Assembly: GCA_043774625.1 (NCBI GenBank)
Contig: JAYVTG010000041.1
Coordinates: 1-37,270, forward strand
Direction: 5' to 3'
DNA: 37,270 bases
Source of the DNA: JAAFIP01 sp043774625
Lineage (GTDB): Bacteria > Pseudomonadota > Gammaproteobacteria > Burkholderiales > Burkholderiaceae_C
Of the stretch, positions 1-7,861 are shown piece by piece (positions within the stretch are counted from its first letter, which is position 1; each line of letters starts with the position of its first letter). The notes below the pieces were generated by a model that was not told the origin of the DNA, ran no database searches, and saw only the letters and a list, made by a program, of their open reading frames with translations. The position numbers and the translations under genes are program-made.

Positions 1-2
1 AT

Positions 3-275
3 GAGCGCCATATTGGCGGTGGGGGCAAAAAGTCGGTGCAAAACAAACAGTTTCACTGGGTCAATACCGTGCTGGGTAATTTGAAGACGGCTATGAACGC
101 AACTTACCATTCGATCAAGCATGCCAAATATGCAGATCGCTATCTGGCCGAGTTTGCCTACCGCTTTAACCAGCGCTTTGATTTGGCCAGTATGGTGCCT
201 CGTTTGTTGCATGCACTGGCTACAACCAAACCGCATCCGCTGCGTGTGTTGCGCATGTCTGAGGCAGGTCACTGA
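3..275 (+). CDS. IS1595-family transposase, C-terminal part (5' end outside window)
   Basis: The open frame enters from the window edge with no stop and ends at TGA 273-275, so only about 90 C-terminal residues are seen. The segment HWVNTVLGNLKTA, then AKYADRYLAEFAYRFNQRFD and a Pro-His-Pro-rich tail, matches the end of the DDE transposase domain (ISXO2-like) of the IS1595 family, where a glycine-rich loop precedes the HWVNT block; here that loop is GGGGKK at the window edge. In this family the protein cuts and pastes the element. The catalytic DDE residues and the left terminal repeat lie outside the window, so it is not clear whether the element is intact. The right end of the element should lie between 276 and about 323, but I cannot define its inverted repeat without the left copy. 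The family call is from recognition of the residue pattern. Confidence 0.82.
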   Translation, partial: ERHIGGGGKKSVQNKQFHWVNTVLGNLKTAMNATYHSIKHAKYADRYLAEFAYRFNQRFDLASMVPRLLHALATTKPHPLRVLRMSEAGH

Positions 276-323
276 TCAGGAAAACTTTTAGCTCCATTTC
301 TTCTTTAATCAATTTTTCACGAA

Positions 324-357
324 AAAGGGCCCGAAGCTTTTCAACTTCGGGCCCTTT
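324..357 (-). terminator. Rho-independent terminator of the histone-like gene
   Basis: A perfect 13-bp stem (324-336 with 345-357, core GGGCCCGAAG) closes an 8-base loop. Read on the minus strand the stem runs into TTTTT and lies 16 bases past the stop codon of the gene at 373-744. It may also stop transcription leaving the transposase gene on the plus strand, although only three T follow on that side. Confidence 0.85.
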
Positions 358-372
358 GACAGACTGACAAGC

Positions 373-744
373 TTAAGGCTTGCTAGCTGTTGGGAAAGGC
401 CATGCAGCTTGCGGGTTCAGAGTAGTCTGAGCCGCGGGGGCAGCAGGGGCAGCGGGTGCCTTCGCTGCTTTCTTCGCAGCGGGCTTTTTCGCTGCTTTCT
501 TGGCTGCAGGCTTCTTTTTAGCAGCAGGCTTTTTAGTTGCTACTTTTTTAGCGGCTGCTTTTTTTTTGGCTGGAGCCTTTTTAGCTGCTGCTTTTTTCGC
601 AGGAGCCTTCTTAGCCGCTGCTTTTTTCGCAGGAGCTTTCTTAGCTACAGCTTTTTTCGCTGGAGCTTTTTTCGCAGCGGCTTTTTTAGCCGGGGATTTT
701 TTTGCTGCAGCTTTCTTCGCTGGAGCTTTTTTCGCAGTTGCCAT
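373..744 (-). CDS. Histone H1-like lysine/alanine-rich DNA-binding protein
   Basis: This 123-residue protein is almost entirely Lys, Ala and Pro. It has about ten units of the type PAKKAAAKKA over residues 5-95, then an Ala/Pro linker and a non-repetitive tail TTLNPQAAWPFPTASKP. It resembles the H1-like nucleoid proteins of Bordetella (BpH1/BpH2) and other Burkholderiales, which bind DNA through the basic repeats and compact the chromosome. Two ATG codons are available, at 750 and 744. AGGAGA touches the first ATG directly but stands 6 bases before the second, so I take the second, giving MATAKKAPAKK. The gene is monocistronic, with its own terminator at 324-357. The coding repeats share near-identical 30-40 base units, which makes the length likely to vary between strains. 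The role is by family resemblance; the composition is seen directly. Confidence 0.85.
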   Translation of the reverse strand: MATAKKAPAKKAAAKKSPAKKAAAKKAPAKKAVAKKAPAKKAAAKKAPAKKAAAKKAPAKKKAAAKKVATKKPAAKKKPAAKKAAKKPAAKKAAKAPAAPAAPAAQTTLNPQAAWPFPTASKP

Positions 745-932
745 TTTCATTCTCCTAGATCTAGTTGAACAATCAACTCTAAAGGCACTTTACGCGTGTT
801 GGACGCATCAAGTGATTCAACGCGTTGAGCCTAAGCACAGCGCGTTGAACGGGGGAACAAACACCCCAGCTACACTCTATGGTGCAGTCAAGGAAGTTTG
901 AAAACCGAACATTCATAAAATAAAGTGGGACA

Positions 933-2153
933 TCAATCCCAAGATAGAGCACCGCCCGATTGGTATTCAATCACACGTGTCTCGAAGAAGTTACGCTCTT
1001 TCTTCAAATCAATCATTTCACTCATCCAAGGGAACGGGTTTTCCTCGTTGGGAAACAGCTCTTCAAGACCGATTTGCGTGGCACGGCGGTTTGCAATATA
1101 GCGCAAGTAACCTTTGAACATTGATGCATTCAAGCCCAAGACACCCCTTGGCATAGTGTCTTCGGCATAGCGATATTCCAACTCAACTGCTTGTCTAAAC
1201 AAGGCGTTGATTTCCGTCTTAAATTCTGTGGTCCAGAGGTGGGGATTCTCTAGTTTGATCTGATTAATTAAGTCGATACCGAAATTACAGTGCATAGACT
1301 CATCGCGCAGAATATACTGGTATTGCTCGGCCGCACCCACCATTTTATTTTGTCTGCCTAAAGCCAAAATTTGCGTGAAGCCCACATAGAAAAACATGCC
1401 TTCCATAAGGCACGCGAAGACGATCAGTGATTTCAGCAGTTTTTGATCAGCTTCTGGTGTACCAGTTTTGAAATGGGGATTGGTCAGCGTATCAATGAAT
1501 GGGATCAAAAACTGATCCTTGTTTCGAATCGACTCTACCTCGTTGTAGGCATTGAAGATTTCGCTTTCGTCCAGTCCGAGCGACTCCACAATGTACTGAT
1601 ACGCATGGGTGTGGATAGCCTCTTCAAAAGCCTGACGCAGTAGAAACTGGCGGCACTCTGGCGCAGTAATGTGGCGATAACTTCCCAACACGATATTGTT
1701 GGCTGCCAGCGAATCAGCAGTAACAAAGAAGCCTAAATTGCGCTTGATTAAACGCCGCTCATCATCGCTAAGTCCATTGGGGTCTTTCCACAAAGCAATA
1801 TCTCGGGTCATATTAACTTCTTGCGGCATCCAATGGTTGGCACAGCTTGCCAAGTACTTTTCCCAAGCCCATTTGTATTTGAAGGGCACCAGCTGGTTGA
1901 CGTCTGTTTGCCCATTAATGATGCGCTTGTCTGCAGCGTTCACACGATGGTCAGTGGCAACAGTTTTTAACGGTTGGATGACCTCAATAGCTACAGGAGC
2001 AGGTGCGCCGTCATCTAACAGACGATGCGCAGATTGTTGTGTCAGCGCAGAAGATGATTCATTCAAGCGATTGACCTTTGATGCATCAAAGGCTGAATCA
2101 CTGAACACTGCGTTTTGCAAAGCGGGTTTAACTTCTTCGTCCCAAGTCAACAT
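933..2153 (-). CDS. nrdB: Class Ia ribonucleotide reductase, beta (radical) subunit
   Basis: NrdB houses the diiron-tyrosyl radical that starts reduction of ribonucleoside diphosphates in NrdA. The 406-residue product has the ferritin-like fold signatures: the first carboxylate region around FFVTADSLAANN, then FEEAIHTHAYQYI, where the metal ligands Glu and His are followed four residues later by the Tyr expected to carry the radical, and DESMHCNFGID with the late Glu and His ligands. The radical Tyr identifies an ordinary class Ia enzyme rather than a Tyr-less class Ic form. The C-terminal tail ends SWD and should dock on NrdA. A TTG at 2165 lies in the same frame, but GGAAAA precedes the ATG at 2153, which I use. 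It lies 157 bases downstream of nrdA on the same strand and is probably co-transcribed from the NrdR-controlled promoter; no terminator is seen in the gap. Confidence 0.96.
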   Translation of the reverse strand: MLTWDEEVKPALQNAVFSDSAFDASKVNRLNESSSALTQQSAHRLLDDGAPAPVAIEVIQPLKTVATDHRVNAADKRIINGQTDVNQLVPFKYKWAWEKYLASCANHWMPQEVNMTRDIALWKDPNGLSDDERRLIKRNLGFFVTADSLAANNIVLGSYRHITAPECRQFLLRQAFEEAIHTHAYQYIVESLGLDESEIFNAYNEVESIRNKDQFLIPFIDTLTNPHFKTGTPEADQKLLKSLIVFACLMEGMFFYVGFTQILALGRQNKMVGAAEQYQYILRDESMHCNFGIDLINQIKLENPHLWTTEFKTEINALFRQAVELEYRYAEDTMPRGVLGLNASMFKGYLRYIANRRATQIGLEELFPNEENPFPWMSEMIDLKKERNFFETRVIEYQSGGALSWD

Positions 2154-2310
2154 AGTTTTTTCCAATACATATATTATGAAAGCAGTTGTGCAAAAAGCAA
2201 AGCATTCACTTCTTTGCGCACTGTTTTGTGTTGCTCATTTACATCGTTGTAGCAGTGTACAGCTTCGCTACCGTTTTAAGAGCACATCACCGCACATCGA
2301 TTGCATGGCA

Positions 2311-5253
2311 TTATTGGCATGACTCACAGGTAGGATCATCTACACCGCAAAATTTGATATCAGTTGCAGGTATAGCCGCCATTTGCGAACGCGCTGTAGC
2401 TGCAGCGGTCTCTAAGGCATTAACGGGCTGAATTGTTTGCGCAGATGCAGAAACACCACCATCCAAACCTGATGACACCGCATTGAGACGCCCCGCCTTC
2501 ACAGTTGATTTCTCAGCATGCGTTGCAGCCATGGTGCGCAAATAATAGGTCGTCTTTAAACCGCGCAGCCACGCCAATTTGTATGTGTCGTCCAACTTCT
2601 TGCCAGATGCACCAGCCATGTAAATATTCAATGATTGTGCTTGGTCAATCCATTTTTGGCGTCGCGCCGCAGCTTCTACCAACCACTGCGTCTCCACTTC
2701 AAACGCTGTTGCATACAGTGTTTTAATGTCTTGCGGTACACGGTCAATCGGACGCAAGGACCCATCGTAGTGCTTCAAATCCACGACCATGACATCATCC
2801 CAAAGACCCAGGCGTTTGAGGTCTTTCACCAAGTAACCATTGATAACGGTGAATTCACCAGACAAATTGGACTTGACTGACAAATTACCAAAACAAGGCT
2901 CTATCGACGCATCAACACCAATAATGTTGGAGATGGTAGCTGTAGGAGCAATCGCTACACAATTGGAGTTGCGCATACCATCTTGGGCGATTTTGTTTCG
3001 CAGTACTTCCCAGTCCAGGGTTGCTGAGCGGTCTACTTCTACAAAACCACCACGCTCTTTGCTGAGCATGTCCAGCGTATCTAAAGGCAGAATGCCTTGA
3101 TCCCACAGTGAACCTTTGTAACTGGAGTATTTACCCCGCTCTTTAGATAATTCCGTCGATGCCCAGTAAGCGTAGTAACACACGGCTTCCATCGACTGGT
3201 CAGCAAACTCGACAGCTTCCTGGCTAGCGTAGGGGATCCGCAGTTCGTACAAACTGTCCTGGAAAGCCATGATGCCCAAGCCCACCGGGCGATGGCGCAA
3301 ATTGGAATCGCGTGCTTTTTTTACAGCGTAATAATTAATGTCGATCACATTGTCCAGCATACGCATGCCAGTGGTGATCGTTTTCTTGAGTTTGTCGTGA
3401 TCCAGCTTACCGTCTTTGAGATGGCGTGATAGATTAACAGACCCCAAATTGCAAACCGCCGTTTCGGTATCACTGGTATTGAGCGTAATTTCGGTACACA
3501 AATTAGACGAATGCACCACACCAATATGTTGTTGTGGTGAGCGTATGTTACAAGCATCTTTGAACGTAACCCAAGGATGCCCTGTCTCGAACAGCATGGT
3601 CAGCATCTTGCGCCACATGTCTGCAGCCTGTACCGTACGGAAAGGCTTGATCTCGCCACGCCCAGCTTTGGCTTCGTAAGCAACATAGGCCTTTTCAAAG
3701 TCAGCCCCAAACTTATCGTGAAGGTCCGGGACATTCGAGGGCGAGAACAAGGTCCATACACCTTTTTCCATGACACGCCGCATAAACAGATCAGGAATCC
3801 AGTTAGCAGTATTCATATCGTGCGTGCGGCGGCGGTCATCGCCCGTGTTTTTACGCAACTCCAGAAACTCTTCAATGTCCAAATGCCAGCTTTCCAGATA
3901 GGTACACACTGCACCTTTGCGTTTACCGCCCTGGTTTACCGCCACAGCAGTATCGTTCACCACCTTCAAGAATGGCACAACACCTTGTGATTCGCCATTG
4001 GTGCCCTTGATGTGAGAACCCAAAGAACGCACACGCGTCCAGTCATTGCCTAGGCCACCAGCAAATTTAGACAACAACGCGTTTTCTTTAATGGATTCGT
4101 AGATACCGTCCAAATCGTCGGGCACGGTCGTCAGGTAGCAGCTGGACAGTTGCGAACGCAAAGTACCGCTATTAAACAGTGTTGGCGTGCTAGACATGAA
4201 ATCAAATGAAGATAGCACTTCATAAAATTCGATGGCTCTTGCTTCACGGTCAATTTCGTTCAGCGACAAGCCCATAGCGACACGCATGAAGAACGCCTGG
4301 GGCATTTCAATACGGGTTTTACGCACATGCAAAAAATACCGGTCATACAAGGTTTGCAGCCCAAGATAATCAAACTGCAAATCACGTTCTGGCTTGAGCG
4401 CAGCACCTAGACGCTTTAAGTCAAACTGCAACAGCTTCTCATCTAACAGCTCATTGTCCACCCCTTTTTTGATGAATAACGGGAAGTATTCTGGATAGCG
4501 CGCGGGCATGTCCTCATGCGTCGCATCAACACCCAAAATTTCTTTACGGATCGTGTGCATCAGCAAACGTGAGGTCGCATAGGTGTAGTCAGGATCTTTT
4601 TCAATCAGCGTGCGCGCCGCCAAAATAGACGCTTTGTATACCTCATCGACAGGAACACCGTCGTACAAGTTTCGTAACGTCTCCGCTAAAATGGGAGAAG
4701 CGTTGACATCTTTGCCCAAACCGGCGCACGCAGCGTCGATCAATCCGCTGAGCTTGGCGACATCCAGAGGAATGCGCTGTCCGCCATCGGTCACATGCAA
4801 GGATGGCGTGGCGATGCTCGCTACTGGGGCTTGTTTGGCACGCTCTTGTGTACGACGCTCACGGTACAGTACATAAGCGCGGGCAATCTCGTGATGCCCG
4901 CCGCGCATCAGTCCCAATTCTGCTTGGTCTTGTACATCTTCAATATGAAACGTACCACCGCTTGGACGTGAACGCATCAAAGCGCGTACTACGCCCTGCG
5001 TTAATCCATCCACTGTTTCTCGCACACTGGCTGATGCCGCGCCTTGCGTACCATGTACTGCCAAGAAGGCCTTCATCATGGCTACTGCAATTTTGCCCGG
5101 TTCAAAAGGCACCACAGCGCCGTTGCGGCGAATAATCTGGTATTGAGAGAGCGTTTGGACTTGGCTGGTATCTGCTTCGTCCTGGTGTCTCACCGGGCGG
5201 GCGGGCACTGGTTGCACTGAAGATACGGATTCTGAATGTGACACTGTTTGCAT
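2311..5253 (-). CDS. nrdA: Class Ia ribonucleotide reductase, alpha (catalytic) subunit with two ATP cones
   Basis: NrdA reduces ribonucleoside diphosphates to deoxyribonucleotides using a thiyl radical passed from NrdB. The 980-residue product has two successive N-terminal ATP-cone domains (about residues 35-140 and 150-245), which sense ATP/dATP, followed by the catalytic barrel. Active-site residues are present: the redox Cys in QLSSCYL, the Asn-Leu-Cys-x-Glu set in SSNLCTEI, the partner Cys in AVCNLGS and the Tyr-Tyr radical relay in KTTYYLRTM. The C-terminus ends CESCQ, a Cys-x2-Cys pair for re-reduction by thioredoxin or glutaredoxin. E. coli NrdA has one cone and is near 760 residues; double-cone forms are known, for example in Pseudomonas. 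AGAGGAAAC precedes the ATG at 5253. Expression is probably controlled by the NrdR boxes at 5395-5442. Confidence 0.97.
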   Translation of the reverse strand: MQTVSHSESVSSVQPVPARPVRHQDEADTSQVQTLSQYQIIRRNGAVVPFEPGKIAVAMMKAFLAVHGTQGAASASVRETVDGLTQGVVRALMRSRPSGGTFHIEDVQDQAELGLMRGGHHEIARAYVLYRERRTQERAKQAPVASIATPSLHVTDGGQRIPLDVAKLSGLIDAACAGLGKDVNASPILAETLRNLYDGVPVDEVYKASILAARTLIEKDPDYTYATSRLLMHTIRKEILGVDATHEDMPARYPEYFPLFIKKGVDNELLDEKLLQFDLKRLGAALKPERDLQFDYLGLQTLYDRYFLHVRKTRIEMPQAFFMRVAMGLSLNEIDREARAIEFYEVLSSFDFMSSTPTLFNSGTLRSQLSSCYLTTVPDDLDGIYESIKENALLSKFAGGLGNDWTRVRSLGSHIKGTNGESQGVVPFLKVVNDTAVAVNQGGKRKGAVCTYLESWHLDIEEFLELRKNTGDDRRRTHDMNTANWIPDLFMRRVMEKGVWTLFSPSNVPDLHDKFGADFEKAYVAYEAKAGRGEIKPFRTVQAADMWRKMLTMLFETGHPWVTFKDACNIRSPQQHIGVVHSSNLCTEITLNTSDTETAVCNLGSVNLSRHLKDGKLDHDKLKKTITTGMRMLDNVIDINYYAVKKARDSNLRHRPVGLGIMAFQDSLYELRIPYASQEAVEFADQSMEAVCYYAYWASTELSKERGKYSSYKGSLWDQGILPLDTLDMLSKERGGFVEVDRSATLDWEVLRNKIAQDGMRNSNCVAIAPTATISNIIGVDASIEPCFGNLSVKSNLSGEFTVINGYLVKDLKRLGLWDDVMVVDLKHYDGSLRPIDRVPQDIKTLYATAFEVETQWLVEAAARRQKWIDQAQSLNIYMAGASGKKLDDTYKLAWLRGLKTTYYLRTMAATHAEKSTVKAGRLNAVSSGLDGGVSASAQTIQPVNALETAAATARSQMAAIPATDIKFCGVDDPTCESCQ

Positions 5254-5394
5254 TGTTTCCTCTTTTTACTTGTGTATGCCGCTTGTGATTCGTACGTAGT
5301 TACGCATGGAACTGACTGGCTATTATTTGACCTATATTTCTGATATCTCACGGGTCTGATGCGATTTCAGGCTATACCGAATATTACGTACCAG

Positions 5395-5410
5395 ACACTA
5401 CATCTAGTGT
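5395..5410 (-). promoter_or_regulatory. NrdR box (gene-proximal)
   Basis: The site is ACACTACATCTAGTGT, a near-palindrome with the ACAC...GTGT ends of the NrdR recognition sequence. It lies about 142 bases before the nrdA start. Its centre is 32 bp from that of the next box, about three helix turns, which is the spacing expected for co-operative NrdR binding. NrdR is the dATP/ATP-sensing zinc-finger and ATP-cone repressor of ribonucleotide reductase genes. The nrdR gene is not in the window. Confidence 0.88.
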
Positions 5411-5426
5411 CTGACAGCTTTGCAAG

Positions 5427-5442
5427 ACACTATAGGTAGTGT
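5427..5442 (-). promoter_or_regulatory. NrdR box (gene-distal)
   Basis: The site is ACACTATAGGTAGTGT, the second NrdR-type palindrome, separated from the first by 16 bases. A possible -35 element TTGCAA lies between the boxes on the minus strand, and a weak -10 would overlap the proximal box, so a bound NrdR would block polymerase. The promoter elements are inference; the paired boxes are seen directly. Confidence 0.88.
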
Positions 5443-5668
5443 ACAACGCACAAACCGGCTTGTGCAAAGTTAAGCGTAAAAAACCGCATCTTTGTGGATT
5501 CACTCGGGTCAACCCGAATGCCAAAGGAAGGCTTCAAACCGACAAACCGCTGTCCAGGCTCAGTCAGCTTGAGGACGCTACAGTTAAAGCAGCAAACACG
5601 GGGCTTGCAGCAGCTTTTGTGATGAAAGCCCGCGCCAAATATAGCAAGTGCAGAACCCGGGCTATGGG
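5443..5668. other. Intergenic region between nrdA control region and ampD
   Basis: The stretch lies between the distal NrdR box and the end of ampD. Open frames exist across it but show no family resemblance and no convincing ribosome binding site, so I call no gene. Short G/C-rich complementary runs (GGGCTT and AAGCCC near 5611-5630) could form a weak hairpin after ampD, without a T run. Nothing else is recognised. Confidence 0.5.
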
Positions 5669-6289
5669 CTACGCTAAGCTTTCGGCACCACCACTATGCC
5701 TTGTGGATGGGAAATAAGTTGCCGGATAAGCCAGAGCACGCTCCAGCAGCATCCAGTCAAAACCGGGTCCTGGGTCGGCCTTGCGGCTTGAAGCTATATG
5801 TTCATGCCCAGCAATGTGGGCGATGGGGTATTGGAGTTGCAAGGCCGAACAAAGTGTTGCCAAGGTCTCATATTGCATGGCCTCGAACCTTTGGCCCTCC
5901 AGGCCTTCCAATTCAATCCCTACAGAATCGTCATTGCAGTTATCACGCCCGCGGTAGCTGGATACTCCAGCATGCCAAGCTCGGTCATCGCAGCTGACAA
6001 ATTGCCACAGTTCACCATTACGCCGCACATAAAAGTGAGCCGATACCTGCAAGCCACGGATCGTATCGAAATAAGGGTGAGCATCCCAATCAAGCAGATT
6101 GGTAAACAATTGCTGAACCAGGTCACCCCCATACTCACCCGGCGGCAGACTAATAGAGTGCACGACCACAAGGTCGATATCTGCGCTTTGCGGTCGGGCG
6201 CCAAAATTGGGTGAATCCAGTCGCTTGGCGTATCGATACCACCCTTGGTTCCACAGCGCTTGCACTACGGAACTGGCTGTTGGGGTCAT
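5669..6289 (-). CDS. ampD: 1,6-anhydro-N-acetylmuramyl-L-alanine amidase
   Basis: AmpD is a cytoplasmic zinc amidase that removes the peptide from 1,6-anhydro-muropeptides during cell-wall recycling, and so lowers the inducer level for AmpR-type beta-lactamase control. The 206-residue protein is the usual family length. The zinc ligands expected from Citrobacter AmpD are present as His44 (VVVHSIS), His162 (AGHEHIA) and Asp172 (RKADPGPGFDW), with Glu126 (GIELEG) and Lys170 as catalytic residues. There is no signal peptide, in line with AmpD rather than the periplasmic AmiD. Its ATG overlaps the pilR stop in ATGA (6289-6286), so it is translationally coupled as the last gene of the run. No ampR or ampC lies nearby. 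Confidence 0.95.
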   Translation of the reverse strand: MTPTASSVVQALWNQGWYRYAKRLDSPNFGARPQSADIDLVVVHSISLPPGEYGGDLVQQLFTNLLDWDAHPYFDTIRGLQVSAHFYVRRNGELWQFVSCDDRAWHAGVSSYRGRDNCNDDSVGIELEGLEGQRFEAMQYETLATLCSALQLQYPIAHIAGHEHIASSRKADPGPGFDWMLLERALAYPATYFPSTRHSGGAESLA

Positions 6290-7833
6290 TGCAAGGCCTC
6301 ACCATCCTGATTTGAACGGTCCGATGGCACCTCAATACCTAAACGCACCATACGATAGCGGATTTGACGCAGGCTCATCCCCAACCTGGCAGCAGCTGCG
6401 GTGCGGTTAAAGCCCGCGTCCGTTAATGCACGCATCAAAATCGTTCGCTCTTGGGTATCCAGATGCGCTTGTAAATCGCCAGGGATATGCGAGGGTACGT
6501 CTGGTGCATTCGTAACTGCTGGTAGCTCTGTCGCCAGGGGCTGTGCCTGTTGCTCGTGGCTCTGCGCAGACGATACCACTGTATGAGTCAAGTCTTCAAC
6601 CGTCATATGCAACTCATGATGCTGCGGATCAGACAAGGCCAACGCCCGGTGAATCAGGTTTTCCAGCTCGCGTACGTTGCCTGCCAGCGGCAGGTCTTGC
6701 AAGGCACTTAACATGGCTGGCGAGATATGCTTGGTCTCTTGCTGTGTCTCATGCGTGATACGCTGCAAAAGTGCTTGCGCCAATTCTGGTAAGTCACCCG
6801 CACGCTCTCGCAAGGCGGGCAAAAATATCTCAATCACATTGAGGCGGTAGTACAAGTCTTGCCTGAACGTTCCTCGTGCAACGCAGGCAGCCAAATCATG
6901 GTGGGTAGCGCTCAAAATGCGTGTGTCTATTTGCTCTTCTTGTGATGAGCCCAGCGGTCGCACGCTACGTTCCTGAATGGCGCGCAGCAGTTTGGCCTGC
7001 ATGGGCAAAGGCAGATCACCAATTTCGTCAAGGAACAAGGTACCCCCATGGGCAGCCTGAAAATAGCCTATTCGATCCTGAACTGAGCCCGTATAAGCAC
7101 CCTTACGTGCCCCAAAGAACTCTGCTTCCAGCAAGTTCTCGGGTATAGCTCCGCAGTTCACCGCAATGAATGGCCCCAGCGCCCGATGGCTACACGCATG
7201 CACAGCGCGAGCCACCAATTCTTTACCTGTGCCCGATTCACCGCGCACCAGTACTGGAGCCATACTGCGTGCCACTTTTTGGATGCGCTCACGCACTGCA
7301 CTCATGACACCAGAACCACCAACCAATCGCGCTAGCGCTGCTTCAGGAACAGATAAAACTATAGGGGCTATCGCCGGAAGATTGTCGCTGACTGCAAGAC
7401 TCGGGGATGGCTTGGTTATTGCAACAGTAGATACTTCTGGCAGCACTTGTGGTGACCGAACCGCTTGCGCGATCACACTGCGAAACTGTTTCAAATCTAC
7501 GGGTTTGGTCAGATAGTCAAACGCACCTGCTTTCAGTGCTTCTACTGCGTTTTCTGCGGATCCATAGGCGGTAATCACAACGCAACGCTCCAGTCTGCGC
7601 TCCTGGGTCAAGAACTTGACAATTTCCAACCCAAGACCATCAGGCAAACGCATATCAGAAATGACAGCATCAAAGCGCTGGTTATTCAGCGCCTGCAAGC
7701 CTTGTGCAACGTTCTCTGCGGTATACACCTCATAGCCTTCACGCACCAGGCTAAATTCATACAGCGTACGTAAATCCGGCTCGTCGTCAATCACGAGAAC
7801 ACGGGGGCGGTCAGGCGTTACGGAAGATGTCAT
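6286..7833 (-). CDS. pilR: Sigma-54-dependent response regulator, PilR type
   Basis: The 515-residue NtrC-class activator has a receiver domain (about 10-125; Asp pair in VIDDEPD, phosphoacceptor Asp in VISDMRLPDG, Lys in DYLTKPVD), an AAA+ domain (about 168-400; Walker A in GESGTGKE, Walker B in GGTLFLDEIGD) and a C-terminal Fis-type helix-turn-helix (about 470-505; NRTAAAARLGMSLRQIRYRM). Phosphorylated by PilS, such proteins drive RpoN-dependent promoters, classically pilA of type IV pili. The loop that touches sigma-54 reads GAYTGS instead of GAFTGA. The gene follows pilS by 28 bases and overlaps ampD by 4. No clear Shine-Dalgarno sequence precedes its ATG. The PilR name rests on the pairing with a PilS-like kinase and on the neighbourhood; pilus genes themselves are not in the window. 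Confidence 0.9.
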   Translation of the reverse strand: MTSSVTPDRPRVLVIDDEPDLRTLYEFSLVREGYEVYTAENVAQGLQALNNQRFDAVISDMRLPDGLGLEIVKFLTQERRLERCVVITAYGSAENAVEALKAGAFDYLTKPVDLKQFRSVIAQAVRSPQVLPEVSTVAITKPSPSLAVSDNLPAIAPIVLSVPEAALARLVGGSGVMSAVRERIQKVARSMAPVLVRGESGTGKELVARAVHACSHRALGPFIAVNCGAIPENLLEAEFFGARKGAYTGSVQDRIGYFQAAHGGTLFLDEIGDLPLPMQAKLLRAIQERSVRPLGSSQEEQIDTRILSATHHDLAACVARGTFRQDLYYRLNVIEIFLPALRERAGDLPELAQALLQRITHETQQETKHISPAMLSALQDLPLAGNVRELENLIHRALALSDPQHHELHMTVEDLTHTVVSSAQSHEQQAQPLATELPAVTNAPDVPSHIPGDLQAHLDTQERTILMRALTDAGFNRTAAAARLGMSLRQIRYRMVRLGIEVPSDRSNQDGEALQ

Positions 7834-7861
7834 TTTGTTGATTTTAGGGTTTTACGCTGGT

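Noticed and set aside
5439..5717. 92-codon open frame on the plus strand between nrdA and ampD
   Set aside because: It starts inside the distal NrdR box, runs into the end of ampD on the other strand, and has no family likeness or ribosome binding site.
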